Source: CAYMKL01 sp964390805 (GTDB lineage Bacteria > Chloroflexota > Anaerolineae > VGOG01). Taken from it: a stretch of DNA of 64,000 nucleotides. Below are positions 57,062 to 64,000 of the stretch, piece after piece. Location of the stretch: assembly GCA_964390805.1 (NCBI GenBank), contig CAYMKL010000017.1, forward strand, positions 1 to 64,000, written 5' to 3'. How positions within the stretch are numbered: the first letter of the stretch is position 1; each line of letters starts with the position of its first letter. The notes below the pieces were generated by a model, which did no database searches, had not been told where the DNA came from, and saw only the letters and a list, made by a program, of their open reading frames with translations. Both the position numbers and the translations under genes were made by a program.

Positions 57062-59439
57062 TGCGGTGGTCCCGGGTTCCAGCCCTCAGAACTTATCCCG
57101 CTCCTCGCCGCTTGCAGCAGTTCAAACAGCTTATTCGGACTCATCGGCGTCTCCGTTATTTCGATGTCGTAGTCAGCCAGGGCATCTTCCAGGGCCTGAG
57201 CGAAGAGGCATGGCACTGGGATACATCCGCCTTCGCCAACGCCCTTGGCGCCCAGTGGGTTGAGCGGAGACGGTGTTTCAAGGTGAGCGATCTCCACTCG
57301 GGGAACCTCGGAAGCCGTTGGGACCAAGTAGTCCGCAAAGGAGGCATTGAGAAGCTGTCCGTTTTCGTCGTACATCAGCTGTTCGTAATATGAGTTACCG
57401 ATGCCTATCGCCACGCCACCGTGAAGCTGGCCTTCGACGATCAGGGGATTGAGCATTGTACCGCAGTCCTCAACGAGGATGTAACGCTTGATCTCCACCA
57501 TCATCGTTTCGGGGTCTACTTCAAGGATCATGGCATGGGACCCACTGGCGGTGGCCCCGTATTTCGGGCCAAAGTAGGCGGTGGCCTCCAGGCCGGGTTC
57601 CGTGCCGGGCTCGACCGCGCCTCGCAAGGGGTTGGCCAGCACCGCCAGTTCGCCCAGGCTGATGGATTTCTGGGGGATGCCGGCTACCCGGACCTGGCCG
57701 TCCTCCAGCTCCAACTCCTCTTCGGGCGCGTCTAACACTTTGCTGGCCAGCTTCAGGATTTTGTTGCGAACAGTGGAAGCTGCTGCGTGAATGGCGTTGC
57801 CCGCGAGCACTGCCCCACGACTGGCGAAGGTACCCGTCCCCCAGTGGAATTGGGAGGTATCGCCAGTTACCAGGGTGACGTCGCGTGGGCTCACGCCCAA
57901 CTGCTCTGCTGCGACTTGGGCGAAGGAGGTGAAGTGCCCTTGCCCCTGGGTGCCGACGCCGGTGGCCACGTTGATCTTGCCGCTGGTCTCGACGGTGACT
58001 CGAGCCCCCTCGTAAGGCCCAATGCCCGTTGTCTCAATGAAGGAGACAAGGCCAATGCCCACGTGGCGGCCCTCGGCCCGAAGACGCGGCTGCTCCTCTT
58101 TCAAGAACTGCTCGTAGCCGATCATTTCTGCGGCCTTCTCCAGGATGGGCAGGTAGTTCCCACTATCGTAGACCAGGGGCACAAAAGCCTGGTCAATGAT
58201 CTGGTTGTCGTAGGGAAAGACGTCGGGCGGCAGGAGGTTTCGCTTCCGAATCTCAACAGGATCCATGCCCAACTCTTTGGCCGCGATGTCCTGCAGCCGC
58301 TCGATCACGTACACGCCTTGCGGTCGCCCGGCCCCGCGCAGGGGCGAAACGATGGGCCGGTTGGTGAACACCACTTTGAGATCGCTGTAGTAGTTGGGGA
58401 TCTCGTATGGCCCCATTGCATGGCATTGGGTGTTGAGGGGAACGGTCAGACCATAGGGGTCATAGGCGCCCGTGTCGTGCAAGAAGTCGTCTCGCAGACC
58501 CAGGATGCGGCCATCGCGAGTGAGGGCCAGCTCGGCGTAGTGTACCTGCCCGCGTTCCTGGTTGGTGGCGTAGAAGTTCTCCCGCCGGTCTTCGATCCAC
58601 TTGATGGGCCGGCCCAGCTTCATGGTCGCCCAGGTGAGGCAGACCTCCTCCGGATAGAACATCATGATCTTGGGGCCAAAGCCACCGCCCACGAAGGGGG
58701 CAATCACCCGCACCTGGGTAGGAGACAGGCCGAACATTCCAGCCAGGCCGTTGCGGACGGGAATGGGAGCCTGGGTGGTGTCCCACAGGGTCAATTGCTG
58801 GCTTTTCTTGTCCCAATGAGCCACGATCCCCCGGTTCTCCATCGCCGCCGCCGTGCCCCGATCAATGACGATGCGTCGTTTGACGACCAGGTGGGCCTCC
58901 TCGCGCGCCGCAGCGTAGTCGCCTTTCTCTTGGACGAGGTGAGCCGCCAGATTGGAGTCCAGATCGTCGTGGATCACCGGCGCATCGGGCTCGAGGGCTT
59001 TCTCCAGGTCTATGACCGCCCCCAGCGGTTCGAGGTCCACCACGATGTCCTCCAGGGCATCTTCAGCGATGTAACGGCTTTCGGCGAAGACCACGGCCAG
59101 GGGCTCGCCGGCGAGATGGACCTTGTCCTTGACCAGAGGAACCTGGGTGCGTGAGTGGAAAACGATATCTTCAACAGTGGGAGGCGGAACAACCAATGGC
59201 GGACCTGGCTGCCAGACATCGCCCATGTCCTCGGCGGTGTGGACCGCCACCACCCCCGGTCGCTCTCTGGCGGCAGACACGTCAATGCTCAGCAGGCGCG
59301 CGTGGGCATAGTCGCTGCGCAGAAAGGCCGCGTGGAGCATATCAGGTAGATCCACATCGTCCACAAACAGGGCCTGCCCGGTCAGCAGACGCGGGTCTTC
59401 GTTTCGTTTTATGCGTTGACCAATGTATTTCTTTGCCAT
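57058..59439 (-). CDS. Xanthine/CO dehydrogenase-family molybdopterin subunit (large)
   Basis: 793 residues. IGQRIKRNEDPRLLTGQALF, GGGFGPKIMMFYPEEV, PLRGAGRPQGVYVIERLQD (an AYRGAGR-type form II signature, not the AYxCSFR of true CO dehydrogenase), GVGTQGQGHFTSFAQVAAE and GAKGVGEGGCIPVPC. It should hydroxylate an aldehyde, purine or aromatic substrate. AGGAG before the ATG 59439. It completes an L-S-M set with the next two genes; the C terminus is fused to a recombination junction. Confidence 0.9.
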   Translation of the reverse strand: MAKKYIGQRIKRNEDPRLLTGQALFVDDVDLPDMLHAAFLRSDYAHARLLSIDVSAARERPGVVAVHTAEDMGDVWQPGPPLVVPPPTVEDIVFHSRTQVPLVKDKVHLAGEPLAVVFAESRYIAEDALEDIVVDLEPLGAVIDLEKALEPDAPVIHDDLDSNLAAHLVQEKGDYAAAREEAHLVVKRRIVIDRGTAAAMENRGIVAHWDKKSQQLTLWDTTQAPIPVRNGLAGMFGLSPTQVRVIAPFVGGGFGPKIMMFYPEEVCLTWATMKLGRPIKWIEDRRENFYATNQERGQVHYAELALTRDGRILGLRDDFLHDTGAYDPYGLTVPLNTQCHAMGPYEIPNYYSDLKVVFTNRPIVSPLRGAGRPQGVYVIERLQDIAAKELGMDPVEIRKRNLLPPDVFPYDNQIIDQAFVPLVYDSGNYLPILEKAAEMIGYEQFLKEEQPRLRAEGRHVGIGLVSFIETTGIGPYEGARVTVETSGKINVATGVGTQGQGHFTSFAQVAAEQLGVSPRDVTLVTGDTSQFHWGTGTFASRGAVLAGNAIHAAASTVRNKILKLASKVLDAPEEELELEDGQVRVAGIPQKSISLGELAVLANPLRGAVEPGTEPGLEATAYFGPKYGATASGSHAMILEVDPETMMVEIKRYILVEDCGTMLNPLIVEGQLHGGVAIGIGNSYYEQLMYDENGQLLNASFADYLVPTASEVPRVEIAHLETPSPLNPLGAKGVGEGGCIPVPCLFAQALEDALADYDIEITETPMSPNKLFELLQAARSGISSEGWNPGPPH

Positions 59440-59452
59440 GGTTTCACTCCTG

Positions 59453-59929
59453 TTATGTTCTAGTCTTCCCCGCCGCCGACTGTACCGCATCCACGATGTT
59501 CTGGTAGCCAGTACAGCGGCAGAGGTTTCCAGAGATAGCCTCGCGTATCTCCGCTTCGGTGGGATCGGGGTTCTGTTCCAGAAAGGGCATCAATGACATC
59601 AGAAAGCCCGGAGTGCAAAAGCCACATTGTACAGCGTGCGACTCCCAGAACGCTTCCTGAAGAGGGTGCAGATTCTCTGGCGTTCCCAACCCCTCGACGG
59701 TGGTGATCTCGTGGCCATTGGCCTGCACTGCGAACATCAGGCAGGAGCGGACCGACACTCCGTCGAATAGAATGGTGCACGCGCCGCACACGCCGTGCTC
59801 GCAGCCGACGTGGGTGCCGGTCAGGCCCAGTTCGTGACGCAGGAAATCGCTCAGCAGCAGGCGGGGCTCGACAGCGCGTTCGTACTGAGTGCTATTGACG
59901 GTGACTGAAATGCTAACTCGATCGTTCAT
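59453..59929 (-). CDS. Molybdenum hydroxylase small [2Fe-2S] subunit
   Basis: 158 residues with two clusters: CEHGVCGACTILFDGVSVRSC (given in parts: CEHGVCGAC, then RSC) and CGFCTPGFLM with CRCTGYQNI. It relays electrons from the Mo centre to FAD. GGAGG precedes the ATG at 59929; the gene lies one base after the FAD subunit gene. Confidence 0.93.
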   Translation of the reverse strand: MNDRVSISVTVNSTQYERAVEPRLLLSDFLRHELGLTGTHVGCEHGVCGACTILFDGVSVRSCLMFAVQANGHEITTVEGLGTPENLHPLQEAFWESHAVQCGFCTPGFLMSLMPFLEQNPDPTEAEIREAISGNLCRCTGYQNIVDAVQSAAGKTRT

Positions 59930-59930
59930 C

Positions 59931-60809
59931 TTAACCTCCTCTCGCCCGGCCAAAAGCCTGGGTCAATGCCCGGCGGGCCAGCACTTTGGACAGGTGACGA
60001 CGATACGCTGCTGAGGCGTGGATGTCGCTACCAGGGTCAATCTCATCGCTGGCGGCTTTCTCGGCAGCCGCGCGGATGGCCTCCGGGGTAGGGACTTGAC
60101 CATTAAGCATCTCTGCCGCCTGGCGCGCCTTCACGGGGCCGTCGCCGACGCTCAGGAACACCAACCTTGCCCGATCACACCGGTCTTTGTCATCCAATGT
60201 CACCAGAACAGCGACGCCGGCTATGCAGAAATCGTGGTGCCGGCGAGTGATCTGTAGGAACGACCACCCACTGCGCGGCGGCATGGGCGGCAAGGCAACC
60301 TCCACCAACAGCTCGTCGGGTTCCAACACGGTGGTAAACAGTCCCACGAAGAACTCGTCGGCGGGAACACAGCGCTCGCCGGCCTGGCTGCGCAGTCGAA
60401 AGCGTCCGTTCAGCGCGATACTTGCCGCCACCAACTCGGCCGACGGGTCGGCGTGAGCCAGGCTGCCGCCAAAGGTGCCTCGCGTGCGGATCTGGGGGTA
60501 CGCAATCTGGGGCATCACCTCGTGGGCCAGCGGAGCCCGCTCAGCGACTAACGAGTCGTGTTCCACCTGAGCCTGGCGGGTCATCGCTCCGATGACCAGG
60601 CCGCCGTTGCCATCGGGGCGGATGTAGAACAACTCGGAGATGTTGTTCAGGTCAACGAGCACGGCGGGCTGAGCAATGCGGAAGTTCATCATGGGAATCA
60701 GGCTTTGCCCACCGGCCAGGGCTTTGGCATCCCAGCCATGCTCGGTCAGGTGAGCCAGGGCTTCTTCTACGGTGGTTGGTGCGTAGTATTTGAAAGGAGC
60801 TGGTTTCAT
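59931..60809 (-). CDS. Molybdenum hydroxylase FAD-binding (medium) subunit
   Basis: 292 residues. FKYYAPTTVEEALAHL, LAGGQSLIPMMNFR and the FAD-binding TFGGSLAHADPSAE are visible. GGAGG precedes the ATG at 60809. It overlaps the end of the PIG-L gene by 4 bases, so the whole group 61615-57058 is probably one transcript. Confidence 0.93.
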   Translation of the reverse strand: MKPAPFKYYAPTTVEEALAHLTEHGWDAKALAGGQSLIPMMNFRIAQPAVLVDLNNISELFYIRPDGNGGLVIGAMTRQAQVEHDSLVAERAPLAHEVMPQIAYPQIRTRGTFGGSLAHADPSAELVAASIALNGRFRLRSQAGERCVPADEFFVGLFTTVLEPDELLVEVALPPMPPRSGWSFLQITRRHHDFCIAGVAVLVTLDDKDRCDRARLVFLSVGDGPVKARQAAEMLNGQVPTPEAIRAAAEKAASDEIDPGSDIHASAAYRRHLSKVLARRALTQAFGRARGG

Positions 60810-61615
60810 AGTTCTACCTCCTTGCAAGTAATGTATGTATGGGTAAGCGTTTCAGGGGGCGAGAAACTCCCTCCCCCTCCAGAGAGATAGAAGTTGGCCT
60901 CCGGCGTGCCCTCGCCTCTGACCAAGCGGAAGAACTCGTGGCAGATCAGTCGCTCAGCCTCCTTAGCCGTCTCGCCAGGGAAGGGCGGATGCTGGCTGTG
61001 GTGGCACTGTATGGCTCGTACCTTCGCCTCCCGATAGTCGCCGATGTCAATCTCCACGACCCCTTCGCCGACCTCCCCGGCCGGCACGCCACACCCTTGC
61101 TCCGTGGCTGGTGAGGGAGCCACATAGTACAGCCTGCGCACGAAGCCCTCGCCAGCTACAGCATCGAAAGCGGCGGCGGCCTGCCGGCTCACCGCCACGT
61201 GGTCCGGGTGGCCGGAGATGCCATCGGGGCCAAAAGTGATCACCACCTGGGGGCGTAACTCTCGCATGGCCTGAGCCATCTTGGCTGTGACCTCGGCGGG
61301 GTCAGCCTGGGCCAATTCTCCGTCGCGATAGCTCAGAAAGCGTACCTCCCTGACTCCCAACACAGCACAGGCGGCCCGCAACTCCTGCTCCCTCACCCTG
61401 GCAGCCTCCTCTGGACTTATGCCCTTGATACCCGCCTCGCCCTGCGTGGCGCAGAGCAGTGAGACCTCCACCCCTTCAGCAGCATACCTGGCCAACGTCC
61501 CTCCAATGGTGAAGGACTCGTCGTCGGGATGAGCGAAGATGGCCAGAAGTGATGGTTCTCTCGGCCTTTCCAGAACCTCATTGGCTGCTGTGTCAATTGT
61601 CCCGACATCAGTCAC
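60806..61615 (-). CDS. PIG-L/LmbE-family deacetylase
   Basis: 269 residues from GTG 61615, which overlaps the preceding stop; the longer frame upstream is read through another gene. The zinc site is AIFAHPDDES (about 24-31) and GHPDHVAVSRQA (about 135). The family removes N-acetyl or related groups from GlcNAc-type sugars, as in mycothiol or bacillithiol synthesis. Its substrate here is unknown; association with a molybdenum hydroxylase operon is unusual. Confidence 0.86.
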   Translation of the reverse strand: MTDVGTIDTAANEVLERPREPSLLAIFAHPDDESFTIGGTLARYAAEGVEVSLLCATQGEAGIKGISPEEAARVREQELRAACAVLGVREVRFLSYRDGELAQADPAEVTAKMAQAMRELRPQVVITFGPDGISGHPDHVAVSRQAAAAFDAVAGEGFVRRLYYVAPSPATEQGCGVPAGEVGEGVVEIDIGDYREAKVRAIQCHHSQHPPFPGETAKEAERLICHEFFRLVRGEGTPEANFYLSGGGGSFSPPETLTHTYITCKEVEL

Positions 61616-61904
61616 TTTCTTGCCTCTTCTCAGTGCAAAAGACAGCGTACTCCCGCAAGAGAGCTGCTTTGTATGCTTCCTCTGCGGAGCGGGGCACATG
61701 GTTACGAGCTTTGACCATGGCCAATAGTTCGTCTTGGATCGAGTCATCGGGACCCCACCCCATGGCATGAAGTTGCTCGAAGGCCATCCTGAGCCCAGTT
61801 ATTCCAATGGTCATGCCGTTACCCCGGATGTCCACCTGGGTGACTTCATCGCTGCCGCCGCAGCAAGTGGCCGTCCGCCACATCATGGGTCCACGTCCTG
61901 GCAT
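61608..61904 (-). CDS. Unknown 98-residue Cys-rich protein in the ArsF/ArsG-like group
   Basis: CCGGSDEVTQVDIRGNGMTI near the N terminus followed by an amphipathic ITGLRMAFEQLHAMGW helix and a second helical half (SAEEAYKAALLREYAVFC). I recognise no named family, but a CCG/S start then a short beta-alpha unit is common in small thiol or metal-handling proteins. It lies 15 bases after the CcdA-type gene and overlaps PIG-L, tying it to the redox module. Confidence 0.68.
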   Translation of the reverse strand: MPGRGPMMWRTATCCGGSDEVTQVDIRGNGMTIGITGLRMAFEQLHAMGWGPDDSIQDELLAMVKARNHVPRSAEEAYKAALLREYAVFCTEKRQESD

Positions 61905-61919
61905 GGTTTCACCTCAACG

Positions 61920-62657
61920 TTAAATCACCGTCTGAACAAAGCGCGCCAGGCTGAAGAGCCCAGCACCGATGAACGTCCAGGCAGCCACTTTGCGGATTAC
62001 CAGTTCGGCTCGCCCCAGCAGGTTGAGCCCGGCTGCCGCCCGCTCCAGCCCTAACGCCAGCGGCACGCCCAGCACCAAGACCGGCACGCCCGTGCCAATC
62101 CCGAACAGCAGTGGCAGCGTCAGCCCGGTGGCTGAACCGAAGGCCATCGGAATCAGGATGCCGAAGTAGAGGGCTGCGCTGTATGGACAAAATGCCAGGG
62201 CGAACAGGAAGCCCAATAAGAAGGCCCCAACCCCGCGCCACCGTGCGACTCTCTCCTGGAGCTGCATGAGTAGCCCGGAACCCGCTGTCAAGTTAGGTCG
62301 GATCACGTCCAGCAGCACCAATCCCACCAGGATCAACAACGGCCCCAGGCCAACGTCGGCCGCGTTCTGCAGCCCGCCGGCCAGTTGGCTCACCCCTGCC
62401 CCGGCCACCAACACAACCAGCCCAACCAGGCCATAGGCTACCGCCCGGCCCAGGGTGTACAACACGCCGGTTACCACCACAGCCCGGCGGTCGGTAAACT
62501 GCTGAGCTATGTAACTCACCGCCGTCACGTTGGTCGCTAGCGGGCACGGGCCGATGGAAGCGAGGAGCCCGACCAGGAAGGCTGCCAGGAATGGGAGATT
62601 GGTCGTGGTGATGATGTCCTGGATCCAAGAACCAAAGTCCATTACTGGCCTCCGCAA
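61920..62657 (-). CDS. CcdA/ArsG-like membrane protein
   Basis: 245 residues, about six membrane segments. The first helix pair shows GLLASIGPCPLATNVTAV (Cys about 31), and LGFLFALAFCPYSAALYFG gives the second (Cys about 137): the paired CcdA cysteines. The same architecture is used by ArsG-like permeases found beside ArsF-like thioredoxins. It overlaps the thioredoxin-type gene by 16 bases. Confidence 0.88.
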   Translation of the reverse strand: MRRPVMDFGSWIQDIITTTNLPFLAAFLVGLLASIGPCPLATNVTAVSYIAQQFTDRRAVVVTGVLYTLGRAVAYGLVGLVVLVAGAGVSQLAGGLQNAADVGLGPLLILVGLVLLDVIRPNLTAGSGLLMQLQERVARWRGVGAFLLGFLFALAFCPYSAALYFGILIPMAFGSATGLTLPLLFGIGTGVPVLVLGVPLALGLERAAAGLNLLGRAELVIRKVAAWTFIGAGLFSLARFVQTVI

Positions 62658-63202
62658 GCAAGATTGATCTTGTCGCGCAGCAACACCATGAACTTCGCCT
62701 CGTCTCTCATTGCAAACCAGATGTCGCTGACTTGCAAGATGTACTTAGCCCCATCCTTGATGATACCCAGGTAGAGTGAGGGACCATAGGGATCGTACTC
62801 CTGCGCCAGGGCTGCGTTTTGCTGTTTCTGGAAATCAGCCACTACCAGGCTCATCTCGCCGCTCTCGGGCTGGTCGGTGAAATAGGTATCGAACGTCTTG
62901 CGGACCAGCCGTTCAGCTTCAATGCAACTTGCACAGCGGTGGGTGCGATGGAAGTAGGCCACCTCGATGTGTTCTGCCTGGCCGGGGGGAAGCTGGTCCA
63001 GGTTCTCGATTCGCTGGAGCTGCGCGACTGAGGCTGTTGCGGACTGACCGGAGCGTGCTCCGATCAGCCACAGGCCAGCGCCCAAGGCCACCAGCACCAC
63101 CAGCACGATGGCTGCCATGCGCCAGGCCTGGCCCTTTCCAGACCGGGGCCTGGTCGCTGCTCGTTTTTTGGAAGCTCGCGGCTTTGTTCGACGTTTGGTC
63201 AT
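62642..63202 (-). CDS. Membrane-anchored thioredoxin-like protein (ArsF-like)
   Basis: 186 residues. A very basic N terminus, one membrane anchor (about 27-47), then a thioredoxin fold with YFHRTHRCASCIEAERLV (CxxC-type CASC, about 90-93) and a C-terminal Cys (NLACGGQ). ArsF-like proteins reduce nitroaromatic arsenicals with ArsG; the similarity is by motif and neighbourhood only. Equivalent domains are fused to CcdA in the 55429 gene. Confidence 0.82.
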   Translation of the reverse strand: MTKRRTKPRASKKRAATRPRSGKGQAWRMAAIVLVVLVALGAGLWLIGARSGQSATASVAQLQRIENLDQLPPGQAEHIEVAYFHRTHRCASCIEAERLVRKTFDTYFTDQPESGEMSLVVADFQKQQNAALAQEYDPYGPSLYLGIIKDGAKYILQVSDIWFAMRDEAKFMVLLRDKINLACGGQ

Positions 63203-63405
63203 GACATCCTCCTGGATGGATTGGGTACGGGGTCAAACTTCAGGTAAAAGCGGCCATACCCCGCAATGGCAAACCTGAGTTCCGTAGCCTGGGGCTCCAG
63301 TCCTTCGTAGATCTCTTTGGACAGATAAACCTCGATGTCTTCGGCCATGAATCGGATATAATCTTGCTCGTTTTCGGGTTTACCCATCAGACCTGATGGA
63401 GTCAC
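63199..63405 (-). CDS. Unknown 68-residue protein preceding the thioredoxin/CcdA genes
   Basis: DYIRFMAEDIEVYLSKEIYEGL (in parts) then ELRFAIAGYGRFYLKFDPVP. No cysteine or membrane segment. A relic of a second copy sits at 56999-57061 ahead of the other thioredoxin-CcdA gene, so the association is not accidental. It overlaps the thioredoxin gene by 4 bases (ATGA). Confidence 0.7.
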   Translation of the reverse strand: MTPSGLMGKPENEQDYIRFMAEDIEVYLSKEIYEGLEPQATELRFAIAGYGRFYLKFDPVPNPSRRMS

Positions 63406-63417
63406 ATAAGCCGTTCA

Positions 63418-63516
63418 TCAATCCACCACGGTCATGCGGGTGGCAATGTTGATGATGCCGCCACGACCCCGAATGTACTGCTTCGCCCAGCCAGATGCGA
63501 TTCGGGCTTCTTTCAC
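63418..63516 (-). CDS. Possible 32-residue peptide
   Basis: GTG start with GGAGGA 5 bases upstream; reads KEARIASGWAKQYIRGRGGI and then INIATRMTVVD. The codon use looks real, but the product matches nothing I know. It could be the surviving end of a longer gene in the same cluster. The remaining gap to 63634 shows no feature. Confidence 0.35.
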   Translation of the reverse strand: MKEARIASGWAKQYIRGRGGIINIATRMTVVD

Positions 63517-63634
63517 GTGAGTCCTCCGTTAAACTGCTGCCTGGATCAAAGTCAGGAGTTGCCCCTGCTTCAACAAGTGTCGGTGAAAAGTGTAGTACTT
63601 GGTCAGGCCAGAGACCTCGATGGCGCCCTCTCGT

Positions 63635-64000
63635 TCAGGCACCTGACATCGCTTCTTTCAAGTGCGGGCAAGTGCAAGGCACCATTCGCCGATGCTTCAG
63701 CTCTCGAACCAGGTAGGCTGCCGCCAGGCCAGCCACGAAACCAAGAGCCATGTTGGTTACCACCGAGACGACAGCAGTGACCAGCGCCGTCCACAGTTTC
63801 CAGCCCCGCAGGCTCACCACCACCTTGCCCAGTTCAATACCCACCAGCAGCATCATTCCACCTACCAAAGGCATGGGGAATGCTTTCAGCAAGTTGGCTA
63901 CCGATTTGCTCAGGAACAAGCCCAGGGAGACCTCGATCAGTCCCTCCAAGATACTGGCCCCACCAGTGCGTGCGCCAAAATAGTACTGCCCGGCCAGTCC
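63635..64000 (-). CDS. Sulfate/molybdate-type transporter, C-terminal part (runs off the window)
   Basis: The visible 122 or so residues carry YYFGARTGGASILEGL, FPMPLVGGMMLLVGIELGKV and two membrane helices, matching the C-terminal end of MOT1-like or SulP-like putative molybdate/sulfate transporters. The start lies beyond base 64000. A molybdate role would suit the three molybdoenzyme systems nearby, but that is inference. Confidence 0.7.
   Translation of the reverse strand, partial: GLAGQYYFGARTGGASILEGLIEVSLGLFLSKSVANLLKAFPMPLVGGMMLLVGIELGKVVVSLRGWKLWTALVTAVVSVVTNMALGFVAGLAAAYLVRELKHRRMVPCTCPHLKEAMSGA

Noticed and set aside
57058..60809. Aerobic CO dehydrogenase (CoxLMS)
   Set aside because: The large subunit has RGAGR in place of the AYxCSFR active-site loop, so it belongs to the wider molybdenum hydroxylase family.

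Overview
The window is about 64 kb of GC-rich DNA (roughly 60% by eye) from an anaerobic or facultatively anaerobic bacterium, most likely a Chloroflexota member of the Anaerolineae type. That placement is inferred from the Hdr/MvhD/Etf gene content, the absence of LPS genes beside a lipid acyltransferase, an alpha-2-macroglobulin lipoprotein, and many short text-like intergenic repeats (ATTGG/TTTCGAG/GTTGGAGG-type strings and small palindromes). No tRNA, rRNA, CRISPR array, transposase or phage gene was seen. The left part is one very long minus-strand gene train, probably started by a sigma70 promoter at 27747-27775.

Region A (204-11093, minus) is a carbon module: an isocitrate/isopropylmalate-type dehydrogenase, two LeuC/LeuD-type hydro-lyase pairs, an HD phosphohydrolase, a 260-residue citrate-synthase-fold protein of citryl-CoA-lyase size, and a SucD/SucC-like CoA ligase whose beta subunit ends in a two-cluster ferredoxin domain. 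Together they could interconvert 2-oxoglutarate, isocitrate, citrate and acetyl-CoA plus oxaloacetate. The module is interrupted twice by the same kind of cassette: a DUF3800 gene on the minus strand and, facing it, a perfect TTGACA-N17-TATAAT promoter driving a compact structured RNA of about 105-130 nt that ends at the DUF3800 stop codon. A PIN/Phd toxin-antitoxin pair follows.

Region B (12069-27724, minus) is an electron-transfer supercluster: HdrA, EtfAB, a CCG Fe-S oxidoreductase, HdrB, HdrC, an FrhB/FdhB-like subunit, MvhD, a double-length HdrA, a NuoG-HdrA hybrid, NuoF, NuoE, and the missing N-terminal half of that hybrid's HdrA. It looks built for flavin-based electron bifurcation or confurcation among NAD(H), ferredoxin and a thiol/disulfide or acyl-CoA couple, and may supply low-potential electrons to Region A.

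Region C (27890-48650, mainly plus) is mixed accessory DNA: an MFS transporter, acyl-CoA dehydrogenase, alpha-2-macroglobulin, cold-shock protein, an unknown 325-residue protein behind a structured leader, a decayed type I restriction gene with a YgjP-like metallopeptidase, two unknown helical proteins, a DinB relic, and on the minus strand a xanthine-dehydrogenase-type subunit with a CDP-alcohol phosphatidyltransferase, an HtrB-like acyltransferase and a GDT1-type transporter.

Region D (48700-64000, minus) is redox and membrane genes: a Psr/Phs-type molybdoenzyme operon with TorD chaperone, a GntR/SPFH pair, a thioredoxin-CcdA fusion, a three-subunit xanthine/CO-dehydrogenase-type hydroxylase, a PIG-L deacetylase, an ArsF/ArsG-like thioredoxin-CcdA pair and the end of a sulfate/molybdate transporter. 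Relics at 48759 and 56999 show that the thioredoxin-CcdA module has been copied and broken more than once here.
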